DNA from: Zea mays
Taxonomy: Eukaryota; Streptophyta; Magnoliopsida; Poales; Poaceae
NCBI RefSeq assembly: GCF_902167145.1
Contig: NC_050097.1
Location: forward strand, 45,306,095 to 45,370,094
Length of the DNA stretch: 64,000 nucleotides
Direction of reading: 5' to 3'
A program made the translations under genes and the position numbers. The notes under the pieces were generated by a model. The model had not been told where the DNA came from and searched no databases. It worked only from the letters and a program-made list of their open reading frames with translations. Positions 10,909 to 22,702 of this stretch are shown one piece after another; within the stretch, counting starts at the first letter, position 1; each line of letters begins with the position of its first letter.

Positions 10909-10920
10909 TGGTATCAGAGC
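10909..10920 (+). other. Ji1 primer binding site
   Basis: TGGTATCAGAGC begins two bases after the LTR end. This is complementary to the 3' end of initiator methionine tRNA, the usual primer of plant copia elements. Confidence 0.9.
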
Positions 10921-10956
10921 CGTTCTCTTCAAGAAAGGGACTAACCGCCCGAAGAG

Positions 10957-13353
10957 ATGGATCCTAAGGGGAAGGGAATCGTGATCAATGATAAGGAGAA
11001 GGAGTCCTTCGTCAACGAGCCCAAAGATGACAAGCTCACCGACTCAGGCTCGGGCCACAAACGCAAAGATGGGAAGAAGAAGAAGACAAGACGCATCAAG
11101 GAGATCGTCTACTACGACGACAGCGATGAGTCTTCTTCTTCCCAAAAGGACGACGACCACAACGACTACGAGAAAAGAAAACCGGTTAATTCGAACTTTT
11201 CTTTTGACTATTCTCGTATTCCGCAAAGTTCAAATTCACATTTGCTCCCCATTCCACTTGGCAAGCCTCCTCACTTTGATGGAGAGGACTACGGATTTTG
11301 GAGCCACAAAATGCGTACTCACTTGTTCTCTCTCCATCCTAGCATATGGGAGATTGTAGAGAGTGGAATGCACTTTGATAGTACAGATAGCCCTATGTTT
11401 ATTAATGAACATATTCATAAAAATGCACAAGCTACTACTGTATTGCTAGCTTCCTTGTGCAGGGACGAGTACAATAAGGTGAGCGGCTTGGACAATGCCA
11501 AGCAGATATGGGACACCCTCAAGATTTCACACGAGGGGAACGACATCACCATGCTCACTAAAATGGAGTTGGTGGAGGGCGAGCTTGGAAGGTTTGCGAT
11601 GATAAGGGGCGAGGAGCCAACCCAAACATACAACCGGCTCAAGACCCTTATCAACAAAATAAGGAGCTATGGAAGCACGCGATGGACGGACCACGACGTC
11701 GTTCGACTATTACTAAGGTCCTTTACCATTCTTGATCCTCATTTGGTGAATAATATTCGTGAGAATCCCAGGTACACCAAAATGTCGCCCGAAGAAGTCC
11801 TAGGAAAATTCGTCAGCGGGCGAATGATGATTAAGGAAGCAAGATACGTGGACGACGCCTTGAATGGACCGATCAACGAGCCGCAACCTCTTGCTCTCAA
11901 AGCAACAAGAAGCAAGGAGGCGCTACCTAGCAAGGTGGCACAAATTGAGGCGGCCGGACTTAATGATGAAGAGATGGCTCTCATCATCAAACGCTTCAAG
12001 ACGGTGCTAAAGGGTCACAAGGGGCAGCCAAGCAAGACCAAGACAAAGGGGAAGCGCTCATGCTTCAAATGCGGTAAGCTTGGTCATTTTATTGCTAACT
12101 GTCCCGAAAATGATAGTGATCAGGACCAAGGGAACAAAAGGGAGAAGAAGAAGCATTACAAGAAGGCCAAGGGTGAGGCACACATCGGAAAGGAGTGGGA
12201 CTCGGACTGCTCCTCCTCCGACTCCGACAATGAAGGACTCGCCGCCACCGCCTTCAACAAGTCATCCCTCTTCCCAAACGAGCGTCACACATGCCTCATG
12301 GCAAGGGAGAAGAAGGTGAGTACTCGAGACATTACTTATGCTTCTTCTAGTGATGATGAGTCTAGCGATGAGGAAATAGATTATTCTAGCTTGTTCAAGG
12401 GAATGGATAGAAATAAGATTGATAAAATCAATGAACTGATTGATGCCTTGAATGAGAAGGATAGACTCTTAGAGAAACAAGAAGATTTATTGTATGAAGA
12501 GCATGATAAATTTGTAGAAGCTCAAAGATCTCATGCTCTAGAAGTTAAAAGAAATGAAATGCTTTCTTGTGAACTATCTTCTTGTCATGAAACTATTGCT
12601 ACTTTAAAGAGTGCTAATGATGACTTAAATGTTAAACTAGAAGTAGCTAGTAAATCTAATTCCTGTGTAGAACATGTGGAGATTTGCACTAGGTGTAAAG
12701 ATTTCAATGTTGATGCTTGTAGTGATCATTTAGTTTCAATTTCTAAATTAACTGAGGAATTGGCTAGTCTTAATGCCCAACTTAAGACTAGCAAGAATGA
12801 ATTTGAAAAACTAAAATTTGCTAGGGATGCCTACACAGTTGGTAGACACCCCTCAATTAAGGATGGGCTTGGCTTCAAGAGGGAAGCCAAGAACGTAACA
12901 AGCCATAAGGCTCCCATCTCCGCCAAGGAGAAAGGGAAGGCCCCTATGGCAAGTAGCACTAAAAAGAATCATGCTTTTATATATCATGATAAGAGACAAA
13001 CTAGAGATGCTTATAGGAGTTATAATGCATATGATGATTTTAACTCTCATGCCATGTTTGCTTCTAGTTCTTCCTTTATGAATGGTAGAAATATGTTTAG
13101 AAGAAATGTTGTTCATCAAATGCCTAGGAAAAATGTTGTTCACAATGCTCCTAGGAAAGTAGTAAATGAACCTTCCACAATTTATTGTGCTTTAAATACT
13201 TCCTTTGCCATTTGTAGAAAGGATAAGAAAATTGTTGCTAGGAAGTTAGGGGCAAAATGCAAGGGAGACAAAACTTGCATTTGGGTCCCTAAGAATATTT
13301 GCACTAACCTTGTAGGACCCAACATGAGTTGGGTACCTAAAACCCAAGCCTAA
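10957..13353 (+). CDS. gag: Ji1 Gag
   Basis: 798-residue capsid/nucleocapsid precursor. The N-terminus is charged (Lys/Asp/Ser-rich, residues 1-75), followed by a UBN2-type copia gag region (about 95-330), one CCHC zinc knuckle [14 protein letters not shown] at residues 369-382, an acidic Ser/Asp region, a long predicted coiled coil (about 480-640) and a conserved C-terminus (CTNLVGP...WVPK). The ATG at 10957 follows the PBS by 36 bases and is the first in frame. The frame is open throughout. It ends at TAA 13351-13353, with pol in the +1 frame just downstream. It packages the element RNA in cytoplasmic particles, by family knowledge. Confidence 0.93.
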   Translation: MDPKGKGIVINDKEKESFVNEPKDDKLTDSGSGHKRKDGKKKKTRRIKEIVYYDDSDESSSSQKDDDHNDYEKRKPVNSNFSFDYSRIPQSSNSHLLPIPLGKPPHFDGEDYGFWSHKMRTHLFSLHPSIWEIVESGMHFDSTDSPMFINEHIHKNAQATTVLLASLCRDEYNKVSGLDNAKQIWDTLKISHEGNDITMLTKMELVEGELGRFAMIRGEEPTQTYNRLKTLINKIRSYGSTRWTDHDVVRLLLRSFTILDPHLVNNIRENPRYTKMSPEEVLGKFVSGRMMIKEARYVDDALNGPINEPQPLALKATRSKEALPSKVAQIEAAGLNDEEMALIIKRFKTVLKGHKGQPSKTKTKGKRSCFKCGKLGHFIANCPENDSDQDQGNKREKKKHYKKAKGEAHIGKEWDSDCSSSDSDNEGLAATAFNKSSLFPNERHTCLMAREKKVSTRDITYASSSDDESSDEEIDYSSLFKGMDRNKIDKINELIDALNEKDRLLEKQEDLLYEEHDKFVEAQRSHALEVKRNEMLSCELSSCHETIATLKSANDDLNVKLEVASKSNSCVEHVEICTRCKDFNVDACSDHLVSISKLTEELASLNAQLKTSKNEFEKLKFARDAYTVGRHPSIKDGLGFKREAKNVTSHKAPISAKEKGKAPMASSTKKNHAFIYHDKRQTRDAYRSYNAYDDFNSHAMFASSSSFMNGRNMFRRNVVHQMPRKNVVHNAPRKVVNEPSTIYCALNTSFAICRKDKKIVARKLGAKCKGDKTCIWVPKNICTNLVGPNMSWVPKTQA

Positions 13354-13360
13354 ATTTGCC

Positions 13361-16300
13361 TTGCAGGTTTATGCATCCGGGGGTTCAAGCTGGATTATTG
13401 ACAGCGGATGCACAAACCATATGACGGGGGAGAAGAAGATGTTCACCTCCTACGTCAAGAATAAGGATTCCCAAGATTCAATCATATTTGGTGATGGGAA
13501 TCAAGGCAAGGTAAAAGGGTTAGGTAAAATTGCAATTTCTAATGAGCACTCTATCTCTAATGTGTTTTTAGTAGAGTCTCTTGGATATAATTTGCTATCT
13601 GTTAGTCAATTATGCAACATGGGGTATAACTGTCTATTTACAAATGTAGGTGTGTCTGTCTTTAGAAGAAGTGATGGTTCACTAGCTTTTAAGGGTGTAT
13701 TAGACGACAAACTTTATTTAGTTGATTTTGCAAAAGAAGAAGCCGGTCTAGATGCATGCTTAATAGCTAAGACTAGCATGGGCTGGCTGTGGCATCGCCG
13801 CTTAGCACATGTGGGGATGAAGAATCTTCACAAGCTTCTAAAGGGAGAACATGTGATAGGTTTGACTAACGTGCAATTCGAAAAAGATAGACCTTGTGCA
13901 GCTTGTCAAACAGGAAAACAAGTGGGAGGAGCGCATCACAGCAAGAATGTGATGACCACTTCAAGACCTCTGGAGCTGCTGCATATGGACCTTTTCGGAC
14001 CCGTCGCCTATCTGAGCATAGGAGGGAGTAAGTATGGTCTAGTTATTGTTGATGACTTTTCCCGCTTCACTTGGGTGTTCTTTTTGCAGGATAAGTCTGA
14101 AACCCAAGGGACCCTCAAGCGCTTTCTCAGGAGAGCTCAAAATGAGTTTGAGCTCAAGGTAAAGAAGATAAGGAGCGACAACGGGTCCGAGTTCAAGAAC
14201 CTTCAAGTGGAAGAGTTCCTTGAAGAGGAAGGGATCAAGCACGAGTTCTCCGCTCCCTACACACCACAGCAAAATGGTGTGGTAGAGAGGAAGAACAGGA
14301 CGCTCATCGATATGGCGAGAACGATGCTAGGAGAGTTCAAGACCCCCGAGTGCTTTTGGACGGAAGCCGTGAACACGGCTTGTCACGCCATCAACAGGGT
14401 CTACCTTCACCGCCTCCTCAAGAAGACGTCGTATGAGCTGCTAACCGGTAACAAACCCAATGTATCTTACTTTCGTGTATTTGGGAGCAAGTGCTACATT
14501 CTAGTGAAGAAAGGTAGAAACTCTAAGTTTGCTCCCAAAGCTGTAGAAGGGTTTTTGTTAGGTTATGACTCAAATACAAAGGCGTATAGAGTCTTCAACA
14601 AATCATCGGGTTTGGTTGAAGTCTCTAGCGACGTTGTATTTGATGAGACTAATGGCTCTCCAAGAGAGCAAGTTTTTGATTGTGATGATGTAGATGAAGA
14701 AGATGTTCCAACGGCCGTTATACGAACCATGGCAATTGGAGAAATGCGGCCACAGGAACAAGATGAACGAGATCAACCTTCTTCCTCAACTATGGTGCAT
14801 CCCCCAACTCAAGACGATGAACAGGTTCATCAACAGGAGGCGTGTGATCAAGGGGGAGCACAAGATGATCATGTGATAGAGGAAGAAGCGCAACCAGCAC
14901 CTCCAACCCAAGTTCGAGCGATGATTCAAAGGGATCATCCCGTCGATCAAATTCTTGGTGACATTAGCAAGGGAGTAACTACTCGGTCTCGATTAGTTAA
15001 TTTTTGTGAACATTACTCCTTTGTCTCTTCTATTGAGCCTTTCAGGGTAGAAGAGGCCTTGCTAGATCCGGACTGGGTGTTGGCCATGCAAGAGGAGCTC
15101 AACAACTTCAAGAGGAATGAAGTTTGGACGCTGGTGCCTCGTCCTAAGCAAAATGTTGTAGGAACCAAGTGGGTGTTCCGCAACAAACAAGACGAGCACG
15201 AAGTGGTGACGAGGAACAAGGCTCGACTTGTGGCAAAAGGTTATGCCCAAGTCGCAGGTTTGGACTTTGAGGAGACTTTTGCTCCTGTGGCTAGGCTAGA
15301 GTCAATTCTCTTGCTAGCATATGCCGCTCATCATTCTTTCAGGTTGTACCAAATGGATGTGAAGAGCGCTTTCCTCAACGGGCCAATCAAGGAGGAGGTG
15401 TACGTGGAGCAACCCCCTGGCTTCGAGGATGAACGGTATCCCGACCACGTATGTAAGCTCTCTAAGGCGCTCTATGGACTTAAGCAAGCCCCAAGAGCAT
15501 GGTATGAATGCCTTAGAGATTTCTTAGTTGCTAATGCTTTCAAGGTTGGGAAAGCCGATCCAACTCTTTTCACTAAGACATGTGATGGTGATTTATTTGT
15601 GTGCCAAATTTATGTCGATGACATAATATTTGGTTCTACTAATAAAAAGTCTTGTGAAGAGTTTAGCAGGGTGATGACGCAGAAATTCGAGATGTCGATG
15701 ATGGGCGAGTTGAACTACTTCCTTGGGTTCCAAGTGAAGCAACTCAAGGACGGCACCTTCATCTCCCAAACAAAGTACACGCAGGACCTGCTAAAGCGGT
15801 TTGGGATGAAGGACGCCAAGCCCGCAAAGACGCCAATGGGAACCGACGGACACACCGACCTCAACAAAGGAGGTAAGTCCGTTGATCAAAAAGCATACCG
15901 GTCAATGATAGGGTCTTTACTTTACTTATGTGCTAGTAGACCGGATATTATGCTTAGCGTATGCATGTGTGCTAGATTTCAATCCGATCCTAAGGAATGT
16001 CACTTAGTGGCGGTGAAGCGAATCCTTAGATATTTAGTTGTTACGCCTTGCTTCGGGCTCTGGTATCCAAAGGGGTCTACCTTTGACTTGGTTGGATACT
16101 CAGACACCGACTATGCTGGATGTAAGGTCGATAGGAAGAGCACATCGGGGACGTGCCAATTCTTAGGAAGGTCCCTGGTGTCGTGGAACTCTAAGAAACA
16201 AACTTCCGTTGCCCTATCCACCGCTGAGGCTGAGTACGTTGCCGCAGGACAGTGTTGCGCGCAACTACTTTGGATGAGGCAAACTCTCCGGGACTTTGGC

Positions 16301-16564
16301 TACAATCTGAGCAAAGTCCCACTCCTATGTGATAATGAGAGTGCTATCCGCATGGCGGAAAATCCTGTTGAGCACAGCCGCACAAAGCACATAGACATCC
16401 GGCATCACTTTTTGAGAGACCACCAGCAAAAGGGGGATATCGAAGTGTTTCATGTTAGCACCGAGAACCAGCTAGCCGATATCTTTACCAAGCCTCTAGA
16501 TGAGAAGACCTTTTGCAGGCTGCGTAGTGAGCTAAATGTCTTAGATTCGCGGAACTTGGATTGA
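13361..16564 (+). CDS. pol: Ji1 Pol (protease, integrase, RT, RNase H)
   Basis: About 1067 residues in copia order. Aspartic protease (IDSGCTNH, Asp near residue 14). Integrase with zinc-binding HxxxxH...CxxC and catalytic D210, D273, E309 (the last two 36 apart, DX35E). RT with YVDD at residues 751-754. RNase H ([23 protein letters not shown]). No ATG opens the frame; the tabulated start is a TTG, and the frame is open back to 13328, overlapping gag by about 25 bases. Expression must need frameshifting, splicing or another device. Relative to Ji2 one codon is missing in the RT N-terminal part (ESI-LLAY near 15305). No stops. Confidence 0.92.
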   Translation: MQVYASGGSSWIIDSGCTNHMTGEKKMFTSYVKNKDSQDSIIFGDGNQGKVKGLGKIAISNEHSISNVFLVESLGYNLLSVSQLCNMGYNCLFTNVGVSVFRRSDGSLAFKGVLDDKLYLVDFAKEEAGLDACLIAKTSMGWLWHRRLAHVGMKNLHKLLKGEHVIGLTNVQFEKDRPCAACQTGKQVGGAHHSKNVMTTSRPLELLHMDLFGPVAYLSIGGSKYGLVIVDDFSRFTWVFFLQDKSETQGTLKRFLRRAQNEFELKVKKIRSDNGSEFKNLQVEEFLEEEGIKHEFSAPYTPQQNGVVERKNRTLIDMARTMLGEFKTPECFWTEAVNTACHAINRVYLHRLLKKTSYELLTGNKPNVSYFRVFGSKCYILVKKGRNSKFAPKAVEGFLLGYDSNTKAYRVFNKSSGLVEVSSDVVFDETNGSPREQVFDCDDVDEEDVPTAVIRTMAIGEMRPQEQDERDQPSSSTMVHPPTQDDEQVHQQEACDQGGAQDDHVIEEEAQPAPPTQVRAMIQRDHPVDQILGDISKGVTTRSRLVNFCEHYSFVSSIEPFRVEEALLDPDWVLAMQEELNNFKRNEVWTLVPRPKQNVVGTKWVFRNKQDEHEVVTRNKARLVAKGYAQVAGLDFEETFAPVARLESILLLAYAAHHSFRLYQMDVKSAFLNGPIKEEVYVEQPPGFEDERYPDHVCKLSKALYGLKQAPRAWYECLRDFLVANAFKVGKADPTLFTKTCDGDLFVCQIYVDDIIFGSTNKKSCEEFSRVMTQKFEMSMMGELNYFLGFQVKQLKDGTFISQTKYTQDLLKRFGMKDAKPAKTPMGTDGHTDLNKGGKSVDQKAYRSMIGSLLYLCASRPDIMLSVCMCARFQSDPKECHLVAVKRILRYLVVTPCFGLWYPKGSTFDLVGYSDTDYAGCKVDRKSTSGTCQFLGRSLVSWNSKKQTSVALSTAEAEYVAAGQCCAQLLWMRQTLRDFGYNLSKVPLLCDNESAIRMAENPVEHSRTKHIDIRHHFLRDHQQKGDIEVFHVSTENQLADIFTKPLDEKTFCRLRSELNVLDSRNLD

Positions 16565-17345
16565 ATTGTAGCATATATGTGTTTATGCCTTTGATCATGT
16601 TCATTCTGCATTTTGTTGCTTATTGTGGTGCTCAAGTTGTACAAACACTCCCTGGACCTCACAAGTCCGTTGCAAAGTGATGCACATGTTTAGGGGGAGA
16701 TGTGTTACAATTTGACCCTTTGAGACTAACAATATGCTTGAGTTTGCTTGATTTAGTCTCGAAAGAGAATTGAAAGGGAAAAGGTGGACTTGGACCATGA
16801 AAGACTTCCACTGCACTCCGATGAGAGGGTAACTTATTCCAAGTTCATCTCATGAACTCTTATTGCCATTTGCTCTTAATTGAAGATTTTGGTGAGGCAA
16901 TGGGGTTAAAAGGGCCAAGATTGATCCCGTTTTGGTGCTTGATGCCAAAGGGGGAGAAAATAAAGGCCAAAGCAATAAATGGATCAGCTACCACTTGAGA
17001 GATTTGAAAATAGTAGAGTAGAGCTTTTGTTTTGTCAAAACTCTCTTATTGTCTCTTCTGTCAAAAGTTGGCTTCTTGTGGGGAGAAGTAGTAATTATGG
17101 GAAAAAGGGGGAGTTTTTGAAATCTTTGATCAATCTCCTTTGGAATGACTCTCTTTATGCTTCAACATGTGTGTTTGACTTAGAGATAGAGATTTGTGTT
17201 TGATTTACAAAAACAAACCAAGTGGTGGCAAAGGATGATCCATATATGCCAAAATTAGAACTCAAATTTATTTTATTGAAGTGATTTTGCACTTGTTCTA
17301 GTCGCTTTGTGTTGTGTTGGCATAAATCACCAAAAAGGGGGAGAT
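16565..17345 (+). other. Ji1 3' untranslated region with repeated polypurine tracts
   Basis: Contains AGGGGGAGA-type tracts at about 16691, 16948, 17105 and 17334. The last is directly against LTR2 and is the expected priming PPT. Multiple PPT copies are a described Sirevirus feature. No coding region is recognised. Confidence 0.8.
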
Positions 17346-18609
17346 TGAAAGGGAAATGTGCCCTTGGGCCATTTCTAAGTATTTTGGTGATTAAGTGCCA
17401 ACACAAGTGCTTAAATGTGTATCTATGCCCATGGATTAACAAAGTGCAAATCACAAGTTAAGGTATGTTACTAAGCCTTAGTACATTGGTTTTGTGTACT
17501 AATGTACTTGTCTAAGTGTAAGAACAGAAAGAAGAAAGGTGCAAAGACTTGGCTGTGAACAGCCAAGACTCAGTTCGGTCTGGGGCACCGGACTGTCCGG
17601 TGGTGCACCGGACAGTGTCCGGTGCGCCAGGCTGCCTCGGGCGAAGAAGCCGCTCTCGGGAATTTGCCGACGGCGTACGGCTATAATTCACCGGACTGTC
17701 CGGTGTGCACCGGACTGTCCGGTGTGCACCGGACTGTCCGGTGAGCCAACGGTCGGCCGAGCCAACGGTCGGCCGCGCGATCCGCGCGGGACACGTGGCC
17801 TGGCCAACGGTCGGGAGGGGGCACCGGACTGTCCGGTGTGCACCGGACATGTCCGGTGCGCCAGATCTGCAGCGGTCAGCAACGGTCGACTGGGCTGTTT
17901 AAGGAAAGAAATCGGGCACCGGACAGTGTCCGGTGTGCACCGGACTGTCCGGTGCGCCCGACGACAGAAGGCAAGGATGGCCTTCCAGATTTGTTCTCAA
18001 CGGCTCCTAGCTGCCTTGGGGCTATAAAAGGGACCCCTAGGCGCATGGAGGAGTATACCAAGCATTCCTTGAGCACTCTTGATCACTCACACATCAATCT
18101 TGCGCACTTGTTCGACATTCTAGTGATTTGAGCTCCGTCCTAGTGTGCTAGTCTCTTGAGCTCAAGTCTGGGTCTTGTGTGTGCATATTCGCTGTGATCT
18201 TTGTGTCGTGTGTGAGTTGCTAATCCCTCCCTTGCTCCGTGATTCTCTGTGAACATCCTTTGTAAGGGCGAGAGGCTCCAAGTTGTGGAGATTCCTCGCA
18301 AACGGGATTGAGAAAAGAAAAGCAAGAACACCGTGGTATTCAAGTTGATCATTGGATCACTTGAGAGGAGTTGAGTGCAACTCTCGTCCATTGGGATGCC
18401 ACAACGTGGAGTAGGCAAGTTTTGTACTTGGCCGAACCACGGGATAACCACCGTGTCATCTCTGTGATTGATTTCTTGTGGTTATTGTGTTTTGACTCCT
18501 CTCTAGCCACTTGGCCATAATTGTGCTAACACTTAACAAGTTTTTGTGGCTTAAGTTTTGAAGTTTTACAGGATCACCTATTCACCCCCCCCCCCTCTAG
18601 GTGCTCACA
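17346..18609 (+). repeat. Ji1 LTR2 (middle LTR)
   Basis: 1264 bp. It is 23 bp longer than LTR1 because of one extra 19-bp palindrome unit near 17700-17735 and an 11-base rather than 7-base C run near the end. It shares three substitutions with LTR3 against LTR1 (in the words GTATCTATG, TCTGGGGC and GGGATGCC). It is followed by only two bases (AT) of the normal post-LTR sequence. Confidence 0.93.
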
Positions 18610-19152
18610 ATCTTCCACTGCACTCCGATGAGAGGGTAACTTATTCCAAGTTCATCTCATGAACTCTTATTGCCATTTGCTCTTAATTGAAGATTTTGGT
18701 GAGGCAATGGGGTTAAAAGGGCCAAGATTGATCCCGTTTTGGTGCTTCATGCCAAAGGGGGAGAAAATAAAGGCCAAAGCAATAAATGGATCAGCTACCA
18801 CTTGAGAGATTTGAAAATAGTAGAGTAGAGCTTTTGTTTTGTCAAAACTCTCTTATTGTCTCTTCTGTCAAAAGTTGGCTTCTTGTGGGGAGAAGTAGTA
18901 ATTATGGGAAAAAGGGGGAGTTTTTGAAATCTTTGATCAATCTCCTTTGGAATGACTCTCTTTATGCTTCAACATGTGTGTTTGACTTAGAGATAGAGAT
19001 TTGTGTTTGATTTACAAAAACAAACCAAGTGGTGGCAAAGGATGATCCATATATGCCAAAATTAGAACTCAAATTTATTTTATTGAAGTGATTTTGCACT
19101 TGTTCTAGTCGCTTTGTGTTGTGTTGGCATAAATCACCAAAAAGGGGGAGAT
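18610..19152 (+). repeat. Partial second copy of Ji1 3' region
   Basis: 543 bp nearly identical to 16804-17345, joined to LTR2 by the two bases AT. One substitution was noted (GCTTCATGCC here, GCTTGATGCC in the first copy). It carries the PPT copies but no PBS, gag or pol. The junction lies where a complete element would have its PBS. Confidence 0.9.
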
Positions 19153-20394
19153 TGAAAGGGAAATGTGCCCTTGGGCCATTTCTAAGTATTTTGGTGATTA
19201 AGTGCCAACACAAGTGCTTAAATGTGTATCTATGCCCATGGATTAACAAAGTGCAAATCACAAGTTAAGGTATGTTACTAAGCCTTAGTACATTGGTTTT
19301 GTGTACTAATGTACTTGTCTAAGTGTAAGAACAGAAAGAAGAAAGGTGCAAAGACTTGGCTGTGAACAGCCAAGACTCAGTTCGGTCTGGGGCACCGGAC
19401 TGTCCGGTGGTGCACCGGACAGTGTCCGGTGCGCCAGGCTGCCTCGGGCGAAGAAGCCGCTCTCGGGAATTTGCCGACGGCGTACGGCTATAATTCACCG
19501 GACTGTCCGGTGTGCACCGGACTGTCCGGTGAGCCAACGGTCGGCCGAGCCAACGGTCGGCCGCGCGATCCGCGCGGGACACGTGGCCTGGCCAACGGTC
19601 GGGAGGGGGCACCGGACTGTCCGGTGTGCACCGGACATGTCCGGTGCGCCAGATCTGCAGCGGTCAGCAACGGTCGACTGGGCTGTTTAAGGAAAGAAAT
19701 CGGGCACCGGACAGTGTCCGGTGTGCACCGGACTGTCCGGTGCGCCCGACGACAGAAGGCAAGGATGGCCTTCCAGATTTGTTCTCAACGGCTCCTAGCT
19801 GCCTTGGGGCTATAAAAGGGACCCCTAGGCGCATGGAGGAGTATACCAAGCATTCCTTGAGCACTCTTGATCACTCACACATCAATCTTGCGCACTTGTT
19901 CGACATTCTAGTGATTTGAGCTCCGTCCTAGTGTGCTAGTCTCTTGAGCTCAAGTCTGGGTCTTGTGTGTGCATATTCGCTGTGATCTTTGTGTCGTGTG
20001 TGAGTTGCTAATCCCTCCCTTGCTCCGTGATTCTCTGTGAACATCCTTTGTAAGGGCGAGAGGCTCCAAGTTGTGGAGATTCCTCGCAAACGGGATTGAG
20101 AAAAGAAAAGCAAGAACACCGTGGTATTCAAGTTGATCATTGGATCACTTGAGAGGAGTTGAGTGCAACTCTCGTCCATTGGGATGCCACAACGTGGAGT
20201 AGGCAAGTTTTGTACTTGGCCGAACCACGGGATAACCACCGTGTCATCTCTGTGATTGATTTCTTGTGGTTATTGTGTTTTGACTCCTCTCTAGCCACTT
20301 GGCCATAATTGTGCTAACACTTAACAAGTTTTTGTGGCTTAAGTTTTGAAGTTTTACAGGATCACCTATTCACCCCCCCCTCTAGGTGCTCACA
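19153..20394 (+). repeat. Ji1 LTR3 (right-hand LTR)
   Basis: 1242 bp, TG...CA, ending directly at the GGGTT target duplication (20395-20399). It has two palindrome units where LTR2 has three, and an 8-base C run. TATA at 19811-19817. Confidence 0.93.
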
Positions 20395-22642
20395 GGGTTC
20401 CTGTGCTCGGCCGCAGCGACGAGATTCGCGTCTGTGGCGTCACGCTTTGCTTGCGACTTGTTTTTAGCCTTCTTCTTCGTGCCCCGCTGGGCGGACGCCT
20501 CAGGGGCGTCTGTCTTCGGCTCTCCCTGAGGCTGCTTGTCCTTTCGAAAGATGGCTTCGACCGCCTCTTGACCCGAGGCGAACTTGGTGGCGACGTCCAT
20601 CAGTTCGCACGCACAGGTGGGAGTCTTGCGCCCCAGTTTGCTCACCAGGTCTCGGCAAGTGGTGCCGACAAGGAAAGCCCCGATGACATCCGAGTCGGTA
20701 ATATTGGGCAGCTCGGTGCGCTGCTTTGAAAACCGCCGGATGTACTCTTAGAGGGACTCCCCTGGCTGCTGGCGGCAGCTTCGGAGGTCCCACGAGTTCC
20801 CAGGGCGCATGTACGTTCCTTGGAAGTTTCCCGCGAAAGCTTTGACCAGATCGTCCCAGTCGGAGATCTGCGCAGGAGGCAGATGCTCCAGCCAGGCTCG
20901 GGCGGCGTCGGAGAGGAAAAGGGGTAGATTACGGATGATGAGGTTGTCATCATCTGCCCCTCCCAACTGGCATGCCAAACGGTAGTCTGCGAGCCACAGC
21001 TCCGGCCTTGTTCCCCCGAGTACTTGGTGATGGTAGTCAGGGCTCGGAAACGGGCAGGGAACGACGCTCGTCGTATGGCCCGGCTGAAGACTCGCGGACC
21101 GGGTGGTTCGGGCGAAGGACTGCGATCCTCCTCACTGTTGCAGCGTTCCCCACGCCTGGGATGGTAGCCTCAGCGCACCTTCTCGTCGAGACGGGCTCGA
21201 TGGTCGAGATGGTGGTGCTCGTTGCTGAGGCATTCCCGGGCAGCGAGCGCCTCGTCCCGTGTACGCTCAAGATGGGCCGAGGCTTCCCGAATGCGCCGAG
21301 AGGACACCGCGTGATGCTCCGAGGGGTCAGCTCGCCTGCGGGAGGCGGAGCTCTCGGCTCGTCAAACCGCAGCGCCTTCTAGGAGATTCTTAAGTTCGCC
21401 CTGGATACGCCGTCCATCGGTGGTGGATGGCTCCGGCATGGCTCAAAGCAGCATCGCCGCTGCAGCTAGGTCCTGGCCGGACCCGCTGATGGTCGGGGGC
21501 AGCGCTGCCCTGGCATTATCGACGATGCGGCGCCGGATGTCTTAGGCCCGATGACAGGCTTCTCCGGCGAGTGTCTGGCCTGCCCACTCCTGTTCGATGT
21601 TCTGTCGGAGCTATACAAGTCGGCCTGCTTCCCCGTCGACCCGCGCCTGCATCTCACGGATTTGCTCGAGCTGTATGTCCTGACCCCCCGCAGGGACTGG
21701 GACCACAGCTAGCTCCCGCGGGATGTCAACGCGAGATGCGGGCCTAGGGGGATCGTCAACCTCTAGCATACCGAGGTGGTTGCCTTCATTGTGATCTCCC
21801 AGATCGACGTGGAAACATTCGCGACTTGGGCCGTGACCCTCGTCGTCAAGGTCATGGCCATCGTCAGAACAACCGGAGAGGCAGTGGTCACATGCGGGCA
21901 TGAAGCCCCGCATGGCACCGGGGTCATTGAGGGCAGAGAAATCCCAACCGGAGTTGGGGTCGTCCTCTTCCTCAGAACCCACCGGTCCGAAGGTTGAGAC
22001 GGCTGTCAGTCGGTCCCAGGTCGACCACATGTGGTACCCCGGAAGGTTTGGATACGCCTTTACGAAGGCGCTCACCATAGCGGGGTCGCTAGGTGGATCG
22101 AAGTTGAATCAAAAAGGTACGGGATGGAAAACGGACGGTACCTCTTGGTCGATGGATGGTGGTGAAGTCGCGTTGGGGGCGGAGCACACCGTCATCTCAG
22201 GTACGAGGGTAATGCCCAGCGGGTCCTTTGTGAGGGTGATGGCGTCATCAGTCCGCTTGGGGCTGACACGTCGCGGGGAAGTGACACCCGCCGTCGTCTC
22301 AGGTGCGAGGACAATGTCCGACATGTCCCCCGGGGGAGCGTCGGTGTCGTCGACTCGCTCTGGTGCGACAGTCGACAGGGTGCCGCCTCGTGCGTGGCCA
22401 TGGTTGCCTCGTCTCCGCCTCCTCCGACGAGGAGGGTGGCGGGGACGACCGGAGTGCTCCTCTTCTACCGCGGGGAGATGCTGTCATAGAGCTCGCCGCC
22501 GCCGGGCGAGTCGGAGACCGTCGTTGTCGTCACGCCGCAGGGAGAGGAGTACCATGTCGTAGCTGCCGTCGAGGGACATGAACTCGAGACTCCCGAAGCG
22601 GAGCACCATCCTGGGCTGGAGAGGTTGCTGAAGACTCCCCAT
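20395..22642 (-). pseudogene. Tat gypsy Gag, N-terminal and central part
   Basis: The likely start is the ATG at 22640-22642 (MGSLQQPLQPR), about 60 bases after the 5' LTR on the minus strand. The recognisable capsid-like part is at 20640-20980 (NLPLFLSDAARAWLEHLP, then SDWDDLVKAFAGNF, YMRPGNSWDL) and continues into DVATKFASGQEAVEAI and a Lys-rich tail. A TAA at 20748-20750 breaks the frame, and there are further frame changes between 21000 and 22600. Ji1 inserted at the left end, separating this from the protease part at 8662-9665. Confidence 0.75.
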
Positions 22643-22688
22643 CTGGATCTCAACGGGAAGGTGCTCGTTAACACGCAGCAGGCCCCTA

Positions 22689-22702
22689 CCTGGCGCGCCA
22701 AC
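22689..22702 (-). other. Tat gypsy primer binding site region
   Basis: On the minus strand the 5' LTR end (GCCGACA) is followed by GTTGGCGCGCCAGG, the position and TGGCGC form expected of a PBS. The matching tRNA is not assigned. Confidence 0.6.

Larger units (their letters stand above)
9666..20394 (+). mobile_element. Ji-type Sirevirus (Ji1) with three LTRs
   Basis: Plus-strand Ty1/copia element. Order: LTR1 9666-10906, PBS, gag 10957-13353, pol 13361-16564, 3' region with repeated polypurine tracts, LTR2 17346-18609, a second partial copy of the 3' region 18610-19152, LTR3 19153-20394. The 5-bp target duplication GGGTT is present at 9661-9665 and 20395-20399 and flanks the whole three-LTR array, splitting the gypsy gag. 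Ji is assigned from recalled LTR sequence and palindromes; the Sirevirus group is secure. LTR1 and LTR3 differ by only three substitutions plus one C-run length change, so the insertion is recent. Confidence 0.9.

Noticed and set aside
20972..22581. Plus-strand ORFs over the gypsy gag
   Set aside because: Opposite-strand shadows of the GC-rich gag; no domains.
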